Assembly (NCBI RefSeq): GCF_000021545.1
Contig: NC_012438.1
Coordinates: forward strand, 1,052,003-1,116,002
Direction: 5' to 3'
Origin: Sulfurihydrogenibium azorense Az-Fu1
GTDB taxonomy: Bacteria > Aquificota > Aquificia > Aquificales > Hydrogenothermaceae
DNA length: 64,000 nucleotides
Both the position numbers and the translations under genes were made by a program. Of the stretch, positions 8,662 through 17,494 are shown piece after piece; positions within the stretch are counted from its first letter, which is position 1; the number at the start of each line of letters is the position of its first letter. The notes under the pieces are model-generated. The model was given only the letters and a program-made list of their open reading frames with translations, had not been told where the DNA came from and did not search any database.

Positions 8662-9645
8662 ATGTCAGAACCAAGGATAAAACATTACTTAATAAATGAA
8701 AAGTATGAAGACCCCGGAATTGTTATAGAGATACCTTCTCTTAACGAATACTTACTTTTTGATGTAGGAAACATATATAAGTTAGACAGGGATTTAATAC
8801 GGCGGATAAATAAAATTTTTATAACCCATACCCATATGGACCACTTTATTGGCTTTGACTTTATGCTAAGAAATAAACTGGGAAGATCTCAGATAGTTGA
8901 AATCTTTGGAATAGATCCTTTGTCTCACAACGTTTACTCAAAACTTCAAGGCTACACTTGGAATTTAGTTGAGTTTGAACCTGAGTTAATATTTAGAGTA
9001 AAATCCCTTAAAGAAGATTTATACGAGTATTACGAATTTAATATAAAAAGAAAGTTTGCAAAAGACTTTATAAAAGAAGAAAAAGCAGAGGATAACGTAA
9101 TCTACGAAAATGAACACTACAGGATAAAATACGCTGTATTAGACCATAAAATAAAAGTTATGGGATACTCTTTTGAGTACAAAGACAAACTTTATTTAAA
9201 AAAAGAAAAAGTCCAAGAGCTTCCACTAAAAGGAAAAGAGATAGGAGAGTTTAAAAATTGGCTATCTGATGAAACTAATAAAGGTAAAACTTATAAGATA
9301 GGAGATAAAGAGTATGATTATGACTATTTAAGACAAGAGTATACCTACATTCAAAAGGGAATAAAGATATCGTATATAACAGACGTTTTATACAGCCCTA
9401 AAAACAGAAAGAAAATAATTGAACTTGTAAAAGACTCTGATTATCTTTACTGTGAGGCAGTGTTTTTAGAGAGGGATAAAGATCAAGCTGAAAAAGTCTA
9501 TCATTTAACTACTACCCAGACAGCAGAAATCGCAAACTCTGCAAACGTAAAAAACCTTATAGTGTTTCATTTCTCAAGAAGGTATGGCAAAAACAAAGAT
9601 ATAGTGTTAGATGAGATAAGAAAGTACTTTCCTAATGTATCATAG
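8662..9645 (+). CDS. Metallo-beta-lactamase-fold hydrolase, RNase Z-like
   Basis: The zinc motif THTHMDH (about residues 55-61) is diagnostic of the metallo-beta-lactamase fold. ITDVLYSP near residue 240 supplies a metal-binding Asp, and the C-terminal VFHFSRRYG supplies the last His. The 327-aa length and overall layout resemble ribonuclease Z (tRNA 3' processing). The N-terminus lacks the usual tRNase Z glycine-rich start, so RNA substrate is not certain. It begins immediately after the purL TAA and overlaps lpxK by 11 nt. Both tRNAs in the window lack encoded CCA, consistent with a need for tRNase Z in this organism. Confidence 0.75.
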   Translation: MSEPRIKHYLINEKYEDPGIVIEIPSLNEYLLFDVGNIYKLDRDLIRRINKIFITHTHMDHFIGFDFMLRNKLGRSQIVEIFGIDPLSHNVYSKLQGYTWNLVEFEPELIFRVKSLKEDLYEYYEFNIKRKFAKDFIKEEKAEDNVIYENEHYRIKYAVLDHKIKVMGYSFEYKDKLYLKKEKVQELPLKGKEIGEFKNWLSDETNKGKTYKIGDKEYDYDYLRQEYTYIQKGIKISYITDVLYSPKNRKKIIELVKDSDYLYCEAVFLERDKDQAEKVYHLTTTQTAEIANSANVKNLIVFHFSRRYGKNKDIVLDEIRKYFPNVS

Positions 9646-10621
9646 GTTTTTATACCCTCTTAGCTTAATATACGGGTCTTTAGCTTCTTTAAGAAGGTTT
9701 TTGTATCAGTTAGATTTTTTGAAGAAAAAGCAACTGCCTAAAAAAGTTATATCTGTAGGAAATCTATCTGTTGGTGGAAGTGGTAAAACACCTTTAACCA
9801 TAGAAATTGCCCAATATCTAAAATCAAAAGGTCTAAATCCTGTCATACTTTCAAGAGGTTATAAAAGAAAGAGCAAAGAACCATTTTTATTCTGTGATGA
9901 AAATAAAGATTGGGAAACATGTGGAGATGAACCTTATTTAATGGTGAAAAAAGGCCTTAAAGTGGTTGTAGGTAAAGATAGATACAAGGCAGGATTAGAG
10001 TACCTTAAAACCTCACCAGTAGATGTTTTTGTCCTTGACGATGGATACCAACACTATCAGCTCCACAGAGACTTAAACATATTAGTGATAGACGCAACAA
10101 AACCCTTCTGGGAAGATAAACTTCTACCAGCTGGGAGTTTGAGAGAACCAAAGAGTTTTTACAAATTTGCAGACTGTTTTATTGTAAATAGATTTAATTT
10201 AATAGAAAAAAAAGAGGATTTTATAAAACACTTAAAAACTTACAACAAACCATTTTTTATAACCCAAGAGAGCTTCCAAAACCTTGTTGATACAAAAGGA
10301 AACTACAAAGATATATCTTACCTAAAAGGAAAGTCTGTAGTAGTTTTTTCAGGACTTGGAAATAATAAACAGTTTTTTGTAGCTTTAGAACATCTTTCAA
10401 AAGAGTATGGATTTTTTATAGAAGATTTTATTCCACTGCCAGACCACTACGATTATGAAGACTTTAAAGTAGATAAGGATAAAACATACCTCACAACAGA
10501 AAAGGATATAATAAAAATAGATAATCTTGAAAACGTATACGCCTTAAGTTATAAACTAACTTTACCGAAAGAGTTTTATAACTTTATAGAAGAAAAACTA
10601 TGGAAACAAAAAACCCATTAG
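9635..10621 (+). CDS. lpxK: Tetraacyldisaccharide 4'-kinase LpxK
   Basis: LpxK phosphorylates the 4' position of the lipid A disaccharide at the inner membrane. The 328-aa protein has a hydrophobic N-terminus, the P-loop VGNLSVGGSGKTPLT (about residues 41-55), and the conserved ILSRGYKRKS and LDDGYQHYQLHRDLNI segments. This shows that the cell makes lipid A and so has a Gram-negative outer membrane. The gene overlaps its neighbours on both sides (11 nt and 22 nt), indicating tight coupling in the purL operon. Confidence 0.93.
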   Translation: MYHRFLYPLSLIYGSLASLRRFLYQLDFLKKKQLPKKVISVGNLSVGGSGKTPLTIEIAQYLKSKGLNPVILSRGYKRKSKEPFLFCDENKDWETCGDEPYLMVKKGLKVVVGKDRYKAGLEYLKTSPVDVFVLDDGYQHYQLHRDLNILVIDATKPFWEDKLLPAGSLREPKSFYKFADCFIVNRFNLIEKKEDFIKHLKTYNKPFFITQESFQNLVDTKGNYKDISYLKGKSVVVFSGLGNNKQFFVALEHLSKEYGFFIEDFIPLPDHYDYEDFKVDKDKTYLTTEKDIIKIDNLENVYALSYKLTLPKEFYNFIEEKLWKQKTH

Positions 10622-11214
10622 ATGTTATCTTAAAACTGGTTTTAAAAGGTGAGATAGACCCTTGGAACATAGATATCACAGTTTTGGCAGATAAATTTTT
10701 ACAGGAAATAAAAAATATGTATATCCCAGACTTGGCAGCAGCTTCAAAAGTTTTAGTGGTTGCAGCACTACTACTTAAGATGAAAGCAGAAACTTTAGAC
10801 CAGCAAGAAGAAAGTCAAAATACCAGTAGAAAAAGGTTATTTGGGATAAAAAGATTTTATACAATAGAAGAGATAGCCCACATTCTTAAAGAGTACGTCT
10901 CACCACCAATAGAGACAAAACCTAAAAAAGAAAGAAAGCCATACGAAAGAAAAAGCTCAGTAAGAAAACAAAACACTTTTGATTACAAACTTGCAAAAGC
11001 AGTTTTAGAAGATGCAATAAAGTATTTAGAAGAAGAGTTAAAACAAGTAGAAGAAGTAATAAAGTTTTCCCAGCTTAACTATCCAAACAAACCTCAAGCC
11101 TTTGTAGCCCTTTTATTTTTAAATCATGATAATAAAATCAATCTTTATCAAGAAGAACCTTACGAAGAAATTTACATAGAGCCGGTGCAAGTGTATAATT
11201 ATATTCATGATTAG
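10600..11214 (+). CDS. scpA: Segregation and condensation protein ScpA
   Basis: ScpA is the kleisin subunit that bridges SMC and ScpB in chromosome condensation. The N-terminal NPLDVILKLVLKGEIDPWNIDI is the family's Smc-neck-binding signature. A C-terminal winged-helix-like segment ends the 204-aa protein. A lysine-rich linker (KPKKERKPYERKSSVRK) lies in the middle. It overlaps lpxK by 22 nt and corA by 8 nt. No smc or scpB is present in this window. Confidence 0.88.
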   Translation: METKNPLDVILKLVLKGEIDPWNIDITVLADKFLQEIKNMYIPDLAAASKVLVVAALLLKMKAETLDQQEESQNTSRKRLFGIKRFYTIEEIAHILKEYVSPPIETKPKKERKPYERKSSVRKQNTFDYKLAKAVLEDAIKYLEEELKQVEEVIKFSQLNYPNKPQAFVALLFLNHDNKINLYQEEPYEEIYIEPVQVYNYIHD

Positions 11215-12160
11215 AATTTTCTATAGAGAAGGCTTAATTATTCGGTCTTACCAGTGTAAAGAGTTAAAACCGGTTGAAGATAAATCTCCCATTCTTTGGA
11301 TAGATGTATACAATCCATCACAAGAAGAGATAAACTGGGTTGTAGAAAACTTCAACATAGAGTTTCCTTCTATTCAAGAAAGAGAAGATATAGAGATAAG
11401 TTCAAGGTACTGGGAAGAGGAAGACAGTGTAACTATAAACACGTTTTTTCTTATAAGAGAAGGAGAAAACGCATTTAACGAAACAGTCTCATTTATTATA
11501 AAAAACAACTACATCATAACAGTTAGATACAGAGAGTTAAAAACATTTAGTGAGTTTGCAAGAAGACTTATGACAAATCCCAGCGTATATAAAACAGGCT
11601 ATCACATTTTTTCATCTATACTGGAAATAAAGATAGCATCTGACTCTGATGTTTTAGAAAATGTTTCTAAAGAGATATCCAAGTTAGGGAAAGTGGTTTC
11701 TTCAGGAAATCTTGACGTAACTGAGACAGTGTTTGAGTCAATCTCTTACTACGAAGATTTAAACATGACGATAAGAGAGTCTTTAATTGACAAACAGAGA
11801 GTTTTATCCTCTTTATTAAAAAGTTATAAACTTCCACCAGATGTAAGAGAAGAGATAAGGATACTTATAAAAGACGTGAACTCACTTATAGACTATACAA
11901 AGTTTAACTTTGAAAGATTAAACTATCTACAAAACACATTTTTGGGACTTTTGAACATAGAGCAAAACAAGGTTATAAAGATATTCACAGTAATTGCAAC
12001 TATTTTTATTCCGCCTACATTAATAGCAAGTATATACGGAATGAACTTTGAGAATATGCCTGAGCTTCACTGGAAGTATGGTTATTACTTCTCTTTACTT
12101 TTGATGGTTTTAACTGCTACTGTACCTCTTTACTTCTTTAAAAAGAGAGGATGGCTATGA
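11207..12160 (+). CDS. corA: CorA-family magnesium/divalent cation channel
   Basis: This is an inner-membrane CorA channel of 317 aa. A long acidic cytoplasmic domain is followed by two transmembrane helices at the C-terminus. The selectivity-loop signature YGMNF sits at residues 277-281 between the helices, and a basic KKRGWL tail ends the protein as in other CorA proteins. It overlaps scpA by 8 nt and the next membrane protein by 4-10 nt. It is unrelated in function to its operon partners as far as can be seen. Confidence 0.92.
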   Translation: MIRIFYREGLIIRSYQCKELKPVEDKSPILWIDVYNPSQEEINWVVENFNIEFPSIQEREDIEISSRYWEEEDSVTINTFFLIREGENAFNETVSFIIKNNYIITVRYRELKTFSEFARRLMTNPSVYKTGYHIFSSILEIKIASDSDVLENVSKEISKLGKVVSSGNLDVTETVFESISYYEDLNMTIRESLIDKQRVLSSLLKSYKLPPDVREEIRILIKDVNSLIDYTKFNFERLNYLQNTFLGLLNIEQNKVIKIFTVIATIFIPPTLIASIYGMNFENMPELHWKYGYYFSLLLMVLTATVPLYFFKKRGWL

Positions 12161-12690
12161 TTAAACTAAAACTTATGCTACTTTTTGTAACAACTTTGAT
12201 TTTTTCGTTTTTAATTATTCTTGGTTTATCAGTGATTAACTTTATCTATAAAAATGAAATCATAACAGAAAAAGCAGACTTTTTTAAAGCGGTATGGGTT
12301 GTAATATCTACCACTTTATACAGCAGTGCTGTTATTTTTATACTAAGAATGAAGGAAAAACAGGCTGGAATTGTAGAGAAATTTACAGAAGAAGAAAAAC
12401 AAAAAGCAAAAAATCTTTACACAGAAAAGGACTTTATCTTAAATAGAAGAATAACGTTAGCTTACGGGATAACACTATTATTTTTATTTTTTGCAGTTTT
12501 AGTGTCTGAGCTTTTAAGCTTTTTCTTTGATGAAGGGTTGCTATCTCCTGTTCAGCTTGCATTTCATACCTCAGCTTTTATAGGATACGTTGTTACATTT
12601 AGATACGTTTACAAAAGTCAAGACTATATAGAGTATAAAAGTAGAGAGTTTGTAAAAAAGCAAGTAGAGGAAGACGAGTCTATTTCTTAA
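12157..12690 (+). CDS. Four-helix membrane protein of unknown function
   Basis: The protein has about 177 aa with four predicted transmembrane segments (roughly residues 5-28, 45-63, 100-122 and 132-152) and a charged loop rich in Lys/Glu between the second and third. I do not recognise the family. The ATG at 12157 overlaps the corA stop as ATGA and has GAGAGG at a good distance. An ATG at 12151 is also in frame but lies only 2 nt from that ribosome-binding site. The gene ends convergently, overlapping the polysaccharide deacetylase by 11 nt. Confidence 0.75.
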   Translation: MIKLKLMLLFVTTLIFSFLIILGLSVINFIYKNEIITEKADFFKAVWVVISTTLYSSAVIFILRMKEKQAGIVEKFTEEEKQKAKNLYTEKDFILNRRITLAYGITLLFLFFAVLVSELLSFFFDEGLLSPVQLAFHTSAFIGYVVTFRYVYKSQDYIEYKSREFVKKQVEEDESIS

Positions 12691-13714
12691 ACTTTGCTTT
12701 TCCTAAAACTGCTAAAAAACTTGTAAAGTCTTTAGCAATAGCAAATCTTGGGATTTTGTGTAAGTCTGTATTTACTTTAATAGCTTTTTTTTCTGTTGTA
12801 AATGCAGTATCAAAAAAGTTTTTTGTTATATCTACTAAAACATCATCGTAATGACCAAAAGGATAGGCAAAATGTCTTATTTTTATGCCAAGGAGATTTT
12901 GAAGTTCTTCTTTTGATTGTTTTAGTTCTTGATAAACTCTGTTTTTTCTTTCTTCTTTAGATTCTACGTTTACTAAACTACTAAAGGTTTCTTTTATTTT
13001 CTGTCTTAGAATATCCTTCCAGTTTTTCTGGTTAAAAAAGGATTTATCTAAAGATTTTATGTATTCTTTAACTTCTTTTTTCACGAAAGACCTTTCTACT
13101 GCAAGGTTGTTTAAGGATGGGAAAATGGGAAAACCTATCTGTGGGTCTTCTTCATAAGCGTATAGGAAGCTCCAGTGTCCGTTTTTGCCATCGTAAAAAT
13201 CTACAATCTCATCTGAGTAAAACACTCTACTGTGGATAGAAGCATGACCTCCAATATCAAACACATCCCTCATTTTATTTAGTTCTTCTACTGTTAAAAA
13301 ATCTTGACTGTGTCCGTATTTTAAATACTCTAAGTTAGCTTCTGCCATAGTCTTAGGTTGATGAAGGTCTTTGAAACTAACTTTTCCTTCCCAGTAATCA
13401 AAAAGAGTAGGTCTTACAAAGTCTTTTTTTATAAGTCGTGATACTATTGGAAAAATTGTTGCCTTTAAACCATGTTTTTTTAAAATAGGGTAGGCATATA
13501 CAAAGTTGTCTACATAACCATCATCAAATGTAATAGCCACAGAAGGTTTATCTGGAGTTTTACCAGATTTGATATAATCGTAAACGTCGTCAAGTGTTAT
13601 AACGTTATAGAAGGATTTTAATATCTTAACTTCTCTTTCAAAGGTTTTATAGTAAACGTCAAATCCCCATTTTGGAAGAATTTTATGATAGTAAATTACA
13701 AACAGCTCAGCCAT
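12680..13714 (-). CDS. Polysaccharide deacetylase (NodB/CE4 type)
   Basis: CE4 enzymes remove N- or O-acetyl groups from surface polysaccharides or peptidoglycan. Motif 1, AITFDDGYVDN (about residues 60-70), holds the catalytic base and metal Asp. GGHASIHS (about 175) is the H-x3-H zinc site, and RHFAYPFGHYDD (about 282) is motif 3. The 344-aa protein carries a ~100-residue helical insertion between motifs. No signal peptide is obvious, so it may act on cytoplasmic or lipid-linked sugars. It overlaps the upstream glycosyltransferase by 8 nt, suggesting that both modify the same glycan. Confidence 0.85.
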   Translation of the reverse strand: MAELFVIYYHKILPKWGFDVYYKTFEREVKILKSFYNVITLDDVYDYIKSGKTPDKPSVAITFDDGYVDNFVYAYPILKKHGLKATIFPIVSRLIKKDFVRPTLFDYWEGKVSFKDLHQPKTMAEANLEYLKYGHSQDFLTVEELNKMRDVFDIGGHASIHSRVFYSDEIVDFYDGKNGHWSFLYAYEEDPQIGFPIFPSLNNLAVERSFVKKEVKEYIKSLDKSFFNQKNWKDILRQKIKETFSSLVNVESKEERKNRVYQELKQSKEELQNLLGIKIRHFAYPFGHYDDVLVDITKNFFDTAFTTEKKAIKVNTDLHKIPRFAIAKDFTSFLAVLGKAKFKK

Positions 13715-14804
13715 TAGTAAGCTCTTTAAAAAGTTTTATGTACTTTTGTGCTGTGTTTTCAATAGAGTAGTTTCTGGCAGTTTCAACGGCTCTTTTTGAT
13801 ATGGTTTCATACTCTTTGGTAGATAGATTTAGCATTATTTCCATCTTTTTTGCCATTGCTTCTACATCTCCTATATCTACAGCAAAACCATTATACCCAT
13901 CTACTAAATACTCTCCTATTCCTCCTGCCAATGTTGATAAGCAAACTTTTCCTGTTGCCATAGCTTGGAGTAATGCCCCAGCAATACCTTCTAAGTTTGA
14001 AGATAAAACAAAGAAATCACTAGCATTGAGTAAGTCTGGAACATCACTTCTAAATCCAAGTCCTATCACTTTATCTTTTACTCCAAACTTTTCTGCATAC
14101 TGTAAAGCGTACTTGTCTGTATCTAAACCAACTAATAAAAGTAAGCAGTTATCACATTTTAACATAGAAAACGCCTGTATTAGCTTATCTTGTGCTTTTA
14201 CCTGAAGCTGCCAGTTTGCCACATTTATAAATATTTTATAGTCTTTGGGAAGGTTTAGGCTTTCTCTAAGTTTTAACTTTTCTTCGGGGTAAGGTTTAAA
14301 CCTTTCTAAATCTATACCACTTTCAATAACTACAAGCTTTTCAGGGAAAAAGTTATTTTCTTTTAAGATATCTGCCACTTGCTTTGAAACTACCACAATT
14401 TTATCAGATTTAGAATACTTTAGATGTTTTGAGATAAAAGAAGGTACTCTTCCAGACCTTCTTACGGCTACAAGTTTAGGTTTTTGTTTTAGGAAAAGGT
14501 AAGCTATATTAACATAATCCATAGCTTTTGGTGAGTTAGCAACGACTATATCAAAATCGTTATTTTTTATTATCTCTATTAATCTTTTGTAGTTAGACCA
14601 TCTATATCTTGCATTTGGCTTGTTTTCTTCAAAAAAATGGATAGATACATCGTAAGGTTTTAACTTTTCTATCATTTGGTTATATTCAAAGTTAAGTGCT
14701 ATATGAACATCTACACCTAACTTTTTTAACTCTCTTGTAGTTAGGTAAACTTGCTCTTTTGTCCCACCCCAGCCTGTTCCGTCAACAACTTGTAAAACTT
14801 TCAA
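13707..14804 (-). CDS. Glycosyltransferase, GT4 family
   Basis: This is a GT-B fold retaining glycosyltransferase of 365 aa. The N-terminal VDGTGWGGTKEQVYL loop binds the acceptor or nucleotide. The C-terminal domain starts near INVANWQLQVKAQ, and the nucleotide-sugar EX7E region is SSNLEGIAGALLQAMATG. The donor and acceptor cannot be inferred. It sits directly upstream of the deacetylase, consistent with LPS or capsule assembly. Its 5' end overlaps the 3' end of a nuclease remnant by 23 nt, suggesting that the remnant landed against its start. Confidence 0.88.
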   Translation of the reverse strand: MKVLQVVDGTGWGGTKEQVYLTTRELKKLGVDVHIALNFEYNQMIEKLKPYDVSIHFFEENKPNARYRWSNYKRLIEIIKNNDFDIVVANSPKAMDYVNIAYLFLKQKPKLVAVRRSGRVPSFISKHLKYSKSDKIVVVSKQVADILKENNFFPEKLVVIESGIDLERFKPYPEEKLKLRESLNLPKDYKIFINVANWQLQVKAQDKLIQAFSMLKCDNCLLLLVGLDTDKYALQYAEKFGVKDKVIGLGFRSDVPDLLNASDFFVLSSNLEGIAGALLQAMATGKVCLSTLAGGIGEYLVDGYNGFAVDIGDVEAMAKKMEIMLNLSTKEYETISKRAVETARNYSIENTAQKYIKLFKELTNG

Positions 14805-15085
14805 TCACTCTCCTTTTAACTCTAAAAGTATATAATCTAAACTGTCTATTTGCAAACACAACCTTTTTCTGTATCTCTTTTAATCTGTTAGCGTCAGATA
14901 TATTATTTAGTTTTTCTTTAAAATCATTTGGAATTGAACCAAACTTTAACTCTATGGTGTATAGTATGCTTTCTTTCAAACCCTCTATAATACCCTGTTG
15001 GAGTCCCTGTTGAAGTCCTTCCATTTTCCATTTTTCTGTTAAAGTCATTATCTTCTCTTCACCTCCTATCTCTTCCCACCACTAT
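14782..15085 (-). pseudogene. C-terminal remnant of an Rpn/PD-(D/E)XK-type nuclease
   Basis: An 88-codon open frame from an ATG at 15048 encodes the coiled Gln/Gly-rich EGLQQGLQQGIIEGLKE segment and FGSIPNDFKEKLNNI tail found at the C-terminus of Rpn (recombination-promoting nuclease) family proteins. The frame continues upstream of the ATG (WWEEIGGEEKI) until an in-frame TAG near 15087, and the nuclease core is absent. The apparent ribosome-binding site GGAGGTGAAG lies inside this lost coding sequence. The last ~15 residues run out of family similarity into the glycosyltransferase start. It is a decayed mobile-type gene. Confidence 0.65.
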
Positions 15086-15133
15086 CTTAAAAAACCAATC
15101 GTGAGGTTGTTTTTCTATAGACAATTCTACCCT

Positions 15134-16306
15134 CTAATAACTTTTTACATACTCTCTGTAATCTTCTATTCTCTTTTTTATTTCAATCCAGTTGTCCTTG
15201 CCAAACTTTTGGAGTATCTCTCTTGCAAGGACAAAAGCAAGCATACTTTCTGCTACGACGGCAGCTGCCGGAACTGCTGTTATATCAGACCTTTCTTTTG
15301 CAGCGTCAAAAGGCTCTTTTGTTTTTACGTTAACAGATTTTAAGGATTTTTGTCTCATTAGTGTTGGAATGGGTTTCATGGCAGCTCTAACCACTATTGG
15401 CATTCCGTTTGTCATACCACCTTCAAGTCCTCCAGCTCTGTTTGTCTTCCTGTAAAACCCTTCTTCTTTACTCCAGAATATTTCGTCATGGGCATTATAT
15501 CCAGTTGTATATGTAAGGTTAAAACCTTCTCCTATTTCTACACCTTTAATAGCTTGAATGCTCATTATAGCTTGTGCAATGATACCGTCTAACCTTCTAT
15601 CCCATTGGGAGTAGCTACCAAGTCCAATAGGAACATTTAAAGCGTAAACTTCAAAAACACCTCCTAAACTCTCTCCTTCTTCTTTCATTTTATCTATATA
15701 TTCTTTAAATTCTTCATCCTTCCCTAAGACAGGAATTCTAACTTCTGAATTTTCTGCATTTTCAAATCTTTCTTCGTAGGATAGGTTTTTTATCTCTTCT
15801 TTATATATCTTTTTTTCTCCTATGGATAAAACGTAGCTACCTATTTTTATTCCTATATCTTCAAGTAAGATTTTACATAGAGCTCCTACAGCTACTCTCG
15901 TAGTAGTCTCTCTTGCAGAAGCTCTCTCTAAGACATTTCTAAGGTCATAAAAACCGTATTTTATACCTCCAATAAGGTCTGCGTGTCCAGGTCTTGGTTC
16001 CAAAATCTGTCTTTTATCTATTGGCTGTCCTTCTACTGCCATAATGTCTGTCCAGTTTTCCCAGTCTTTGTTTTTTATCATAAGTGTTATTGGAGTTCCA
16101 AGTGTTATACCAAATCTAACACCTGACAAAATCTCGACTGTATCTTTTTCTATCTTCATTCTGCCGCCACGACCGTATCCTTTTTGTCTTCTTGCAAGTT
16201 CATGGTTTATTCTATCAGAAGAGACATTAACATTCGATGGATAGCCTTCAACTATTGCAGTTAAGGCTGGACCGTGAGATTCTCCAGCATTTAAAAATCT
16301 AAGCAT
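15134..16306 (-). CDS. aroC: Chorismate synthase
   Basis: AroC catalyses the last shikimate-pathway step, EPSP to chorismate, with reduced FMN. The 390-aa protein starts with MLRFLNAGESHGPALTAIVEG, the family's first signature. It contains RRQKGYGRGGRMKIE, LEPRPGHADL, and RASARETTTRVAVGA, which are conserved substrate and FMN-binding segments. The C-terminal FDAAKERSDITAVPAAAVV is also diagnostic. It stands alone, with a TATAAT-like box about 35 nt upstream of the ATG and no cotranscribed aro genes. Confidence 0.95.
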   Translation of the reverse strand: MLRFLNAGESHGPALTAIVEGYPSNVNVSSDRINHELARRQKGYGRGGRMKIEKDTVEILSGVRFGITLGTPITLMIKNKDWENWTDIMAVEGQPIDKRQILEPRPGHADLIGGIKYGFYDLRNVLERASARETTTRVAVGALCKILLEDIGIKIGSYVLSIGEKKIYKEEIKNLSYEERFENAENSEVRIPVLGKDEEFKEYIDKMKEEGESLGGVFEVYALNVPIGLGSYSQWDRRLDGIIAQAIMSIQAIKGVEIGEGFNLTYTTGYNAHDEIFWSKEEGFYRKTNRAGGLEGGMTNGMPIVVRAAMKPIPTLMRQKSLKSVNVKTKEPFDAAKERSDITAVPAAAVVAESMLAFVLAREILQKFGKDNWIEIKKRIEDYREYVKSY

Positions 16307-16385
16307 AAAACCTCCGCTTAAGTATAGAGTATAGACATATTATAGCAAGATTTGAGGTATTTTTATATTTCTTTATGATAAATGA

Positions 16386-16413
16386 TAAAAAGCTACTCCT
16401 TGGGGGAGTAGCT
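16386..16413 (-). terminator. Intrinsic terminator after the porin gene
   Basis: AGCTACTCC (16391-16399) and GGAGTAGCT (16405-16413) form a 9-bp perfect stem with a 5-nt loop. On the minus strand the stem is followed by TTTTA. It lies about 14 nt beyond the porin stop and closes the PII-amt-porin operon. Confidence 0.8.
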
Positions 16414-16426
16414 TCCTGTAAAAATC

Positions 16427-17467
16427 TTAAAACAGTAAACCCAGTTCTACAGCACCGGATAATTTTGAATCTTTTTGATTTCCAGATTTATCTTGAAATA
16501 CCTTGTTATCTGTTTTAAAGTAGGATGTTTCTACCCTTATGAAAGTATTCTTTGATGGTTTGAATGTAGGAGTGATTGTAAAACTGTATCCAGATGCTAC
16601 ACTGTTGTATATACCACTCTCTTTTCCTTTTGAACCGTCTTTTATATATTCAACTCTAACAGGGAGGGATATATTTTCAAACTTAGGAATAATGTAAAAA
16701 GCAATACCATATCCATATTTATCGTGTCCTTGTTGCTTTGCAGTGTTGTCAAGCCATTGATAGTCTACGTTTAAAGCAATATCAAGATTTTGATTTAAAG
16801 ATTTTGATAAAACTAAATCAATAAGGTTTTTATAAGCAGTGTAATCGTAGTAAGAAAGTGCATAGTTAATACCGTAAAGACTACCTAATGTCCCAACTGC
16901 GTAAGCTCCAGATGTTTGTAAAGAAGAACTACCATTTAAATATCCTTTATCTTTGTTAACTTCTCCGTAGAATTTAAAATCTTTGTAAGAATAGGTAATT
17001 CTAACTCCCGGATAGATAAAAGGTTGAGCATTAAACACACTACCGTAAGTTATGTTAGGATTTGCATAGGATGTTGCTATTTCGTACCCAATATTTGTAG
17101 TTAGTAGTCCCGCATCTACAGAAACATTTTCAAAAGGAAGATAAGTAAGATATCCTGCTAAAACACCAAAATTTTGATTTAAAATAGCCTTATTGTCTGT
17201 AATTCCACCATCGTATAGAGTTGGCAGTAATATACTACCAAACATTGTAGTAAATCCTATTCCTCTATCTTTAGTCTGTGAAGACAATGAGATAATAAAA
17301 TTACTTACTTTAAAGTTGTCATGGTTAGATGTTCCAGTATTGGTTGAGTAAAAGTAGCCAGTTGTCAAACCGCCACTAAGTTCGATATTACTGTTTAGTG
17401 CTGTTATTTGACCTGCGTTTGCCATGGTTGTAGCTGTAAGTACTGTTGATAAAACTAACTTTTTCAT
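16427..17467 (-). CDS. Outer-membrane porin-like beta-barrel protein
   Basis: The 346-aa protein has a signal peptide (MKKLVLSTVLTATTMANAG, cleavage near residue 18). Alternating-hydrophobicity strands with many aromatic residues follow, and it ends in a terminal aromatic (GLLF), as expected for an outer-membrane barrel. The family resembles the uncharacterised porins found beside amt genes in Aquificae and Campylobacterota. The gene starts 27 nt after amt and precedes a terminator, so it belongs to the PII-amt operon. A role in passing ammonium or other nitrogen compounds across the outer membrane is inference from this context. Confidence 0.8.
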   Translation of the reverse strand: MKKLVLSTVLTATTMANAGQITALNSNIELSGGLTTGYFYSTNTGTSNHDNFKVSNFIISLSSQTKDRGIGFTTMFGSILLPTLYDGGITDNKAILNQNFGVLAGYLTYLPFENVSVDAGLLTTNIGYEIATSYANPNITYGSVFNAQPFIYPGVRITYSYKDFKFYGEVNKDKGYLNGSSSLQTSGAYAVGTLGSLYGINYALSYYDYTAYKNLIDLVLSKSLNQNLDIALNVDYQWLDNTAKQQGHDKYGYGIAFYIIPKFENISLPVRVEYIKDGSKGKESGIYNSVASGYSFTITPTFKPSKNTFIRVETSYFKTDNKVFQDKSGNQKDSKLSGAVELGLLF

Positions 17468-17494
17468 GGTAGCACCTCCAATAAAACAATTTTT

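Noticed and set aside
9635-10621. lpxK as a general P-loop kinase of unknown type
   Set aside because: The RGYKRK and DDGYQHYQL segments are specific to LpxK, so the specific name is kept.
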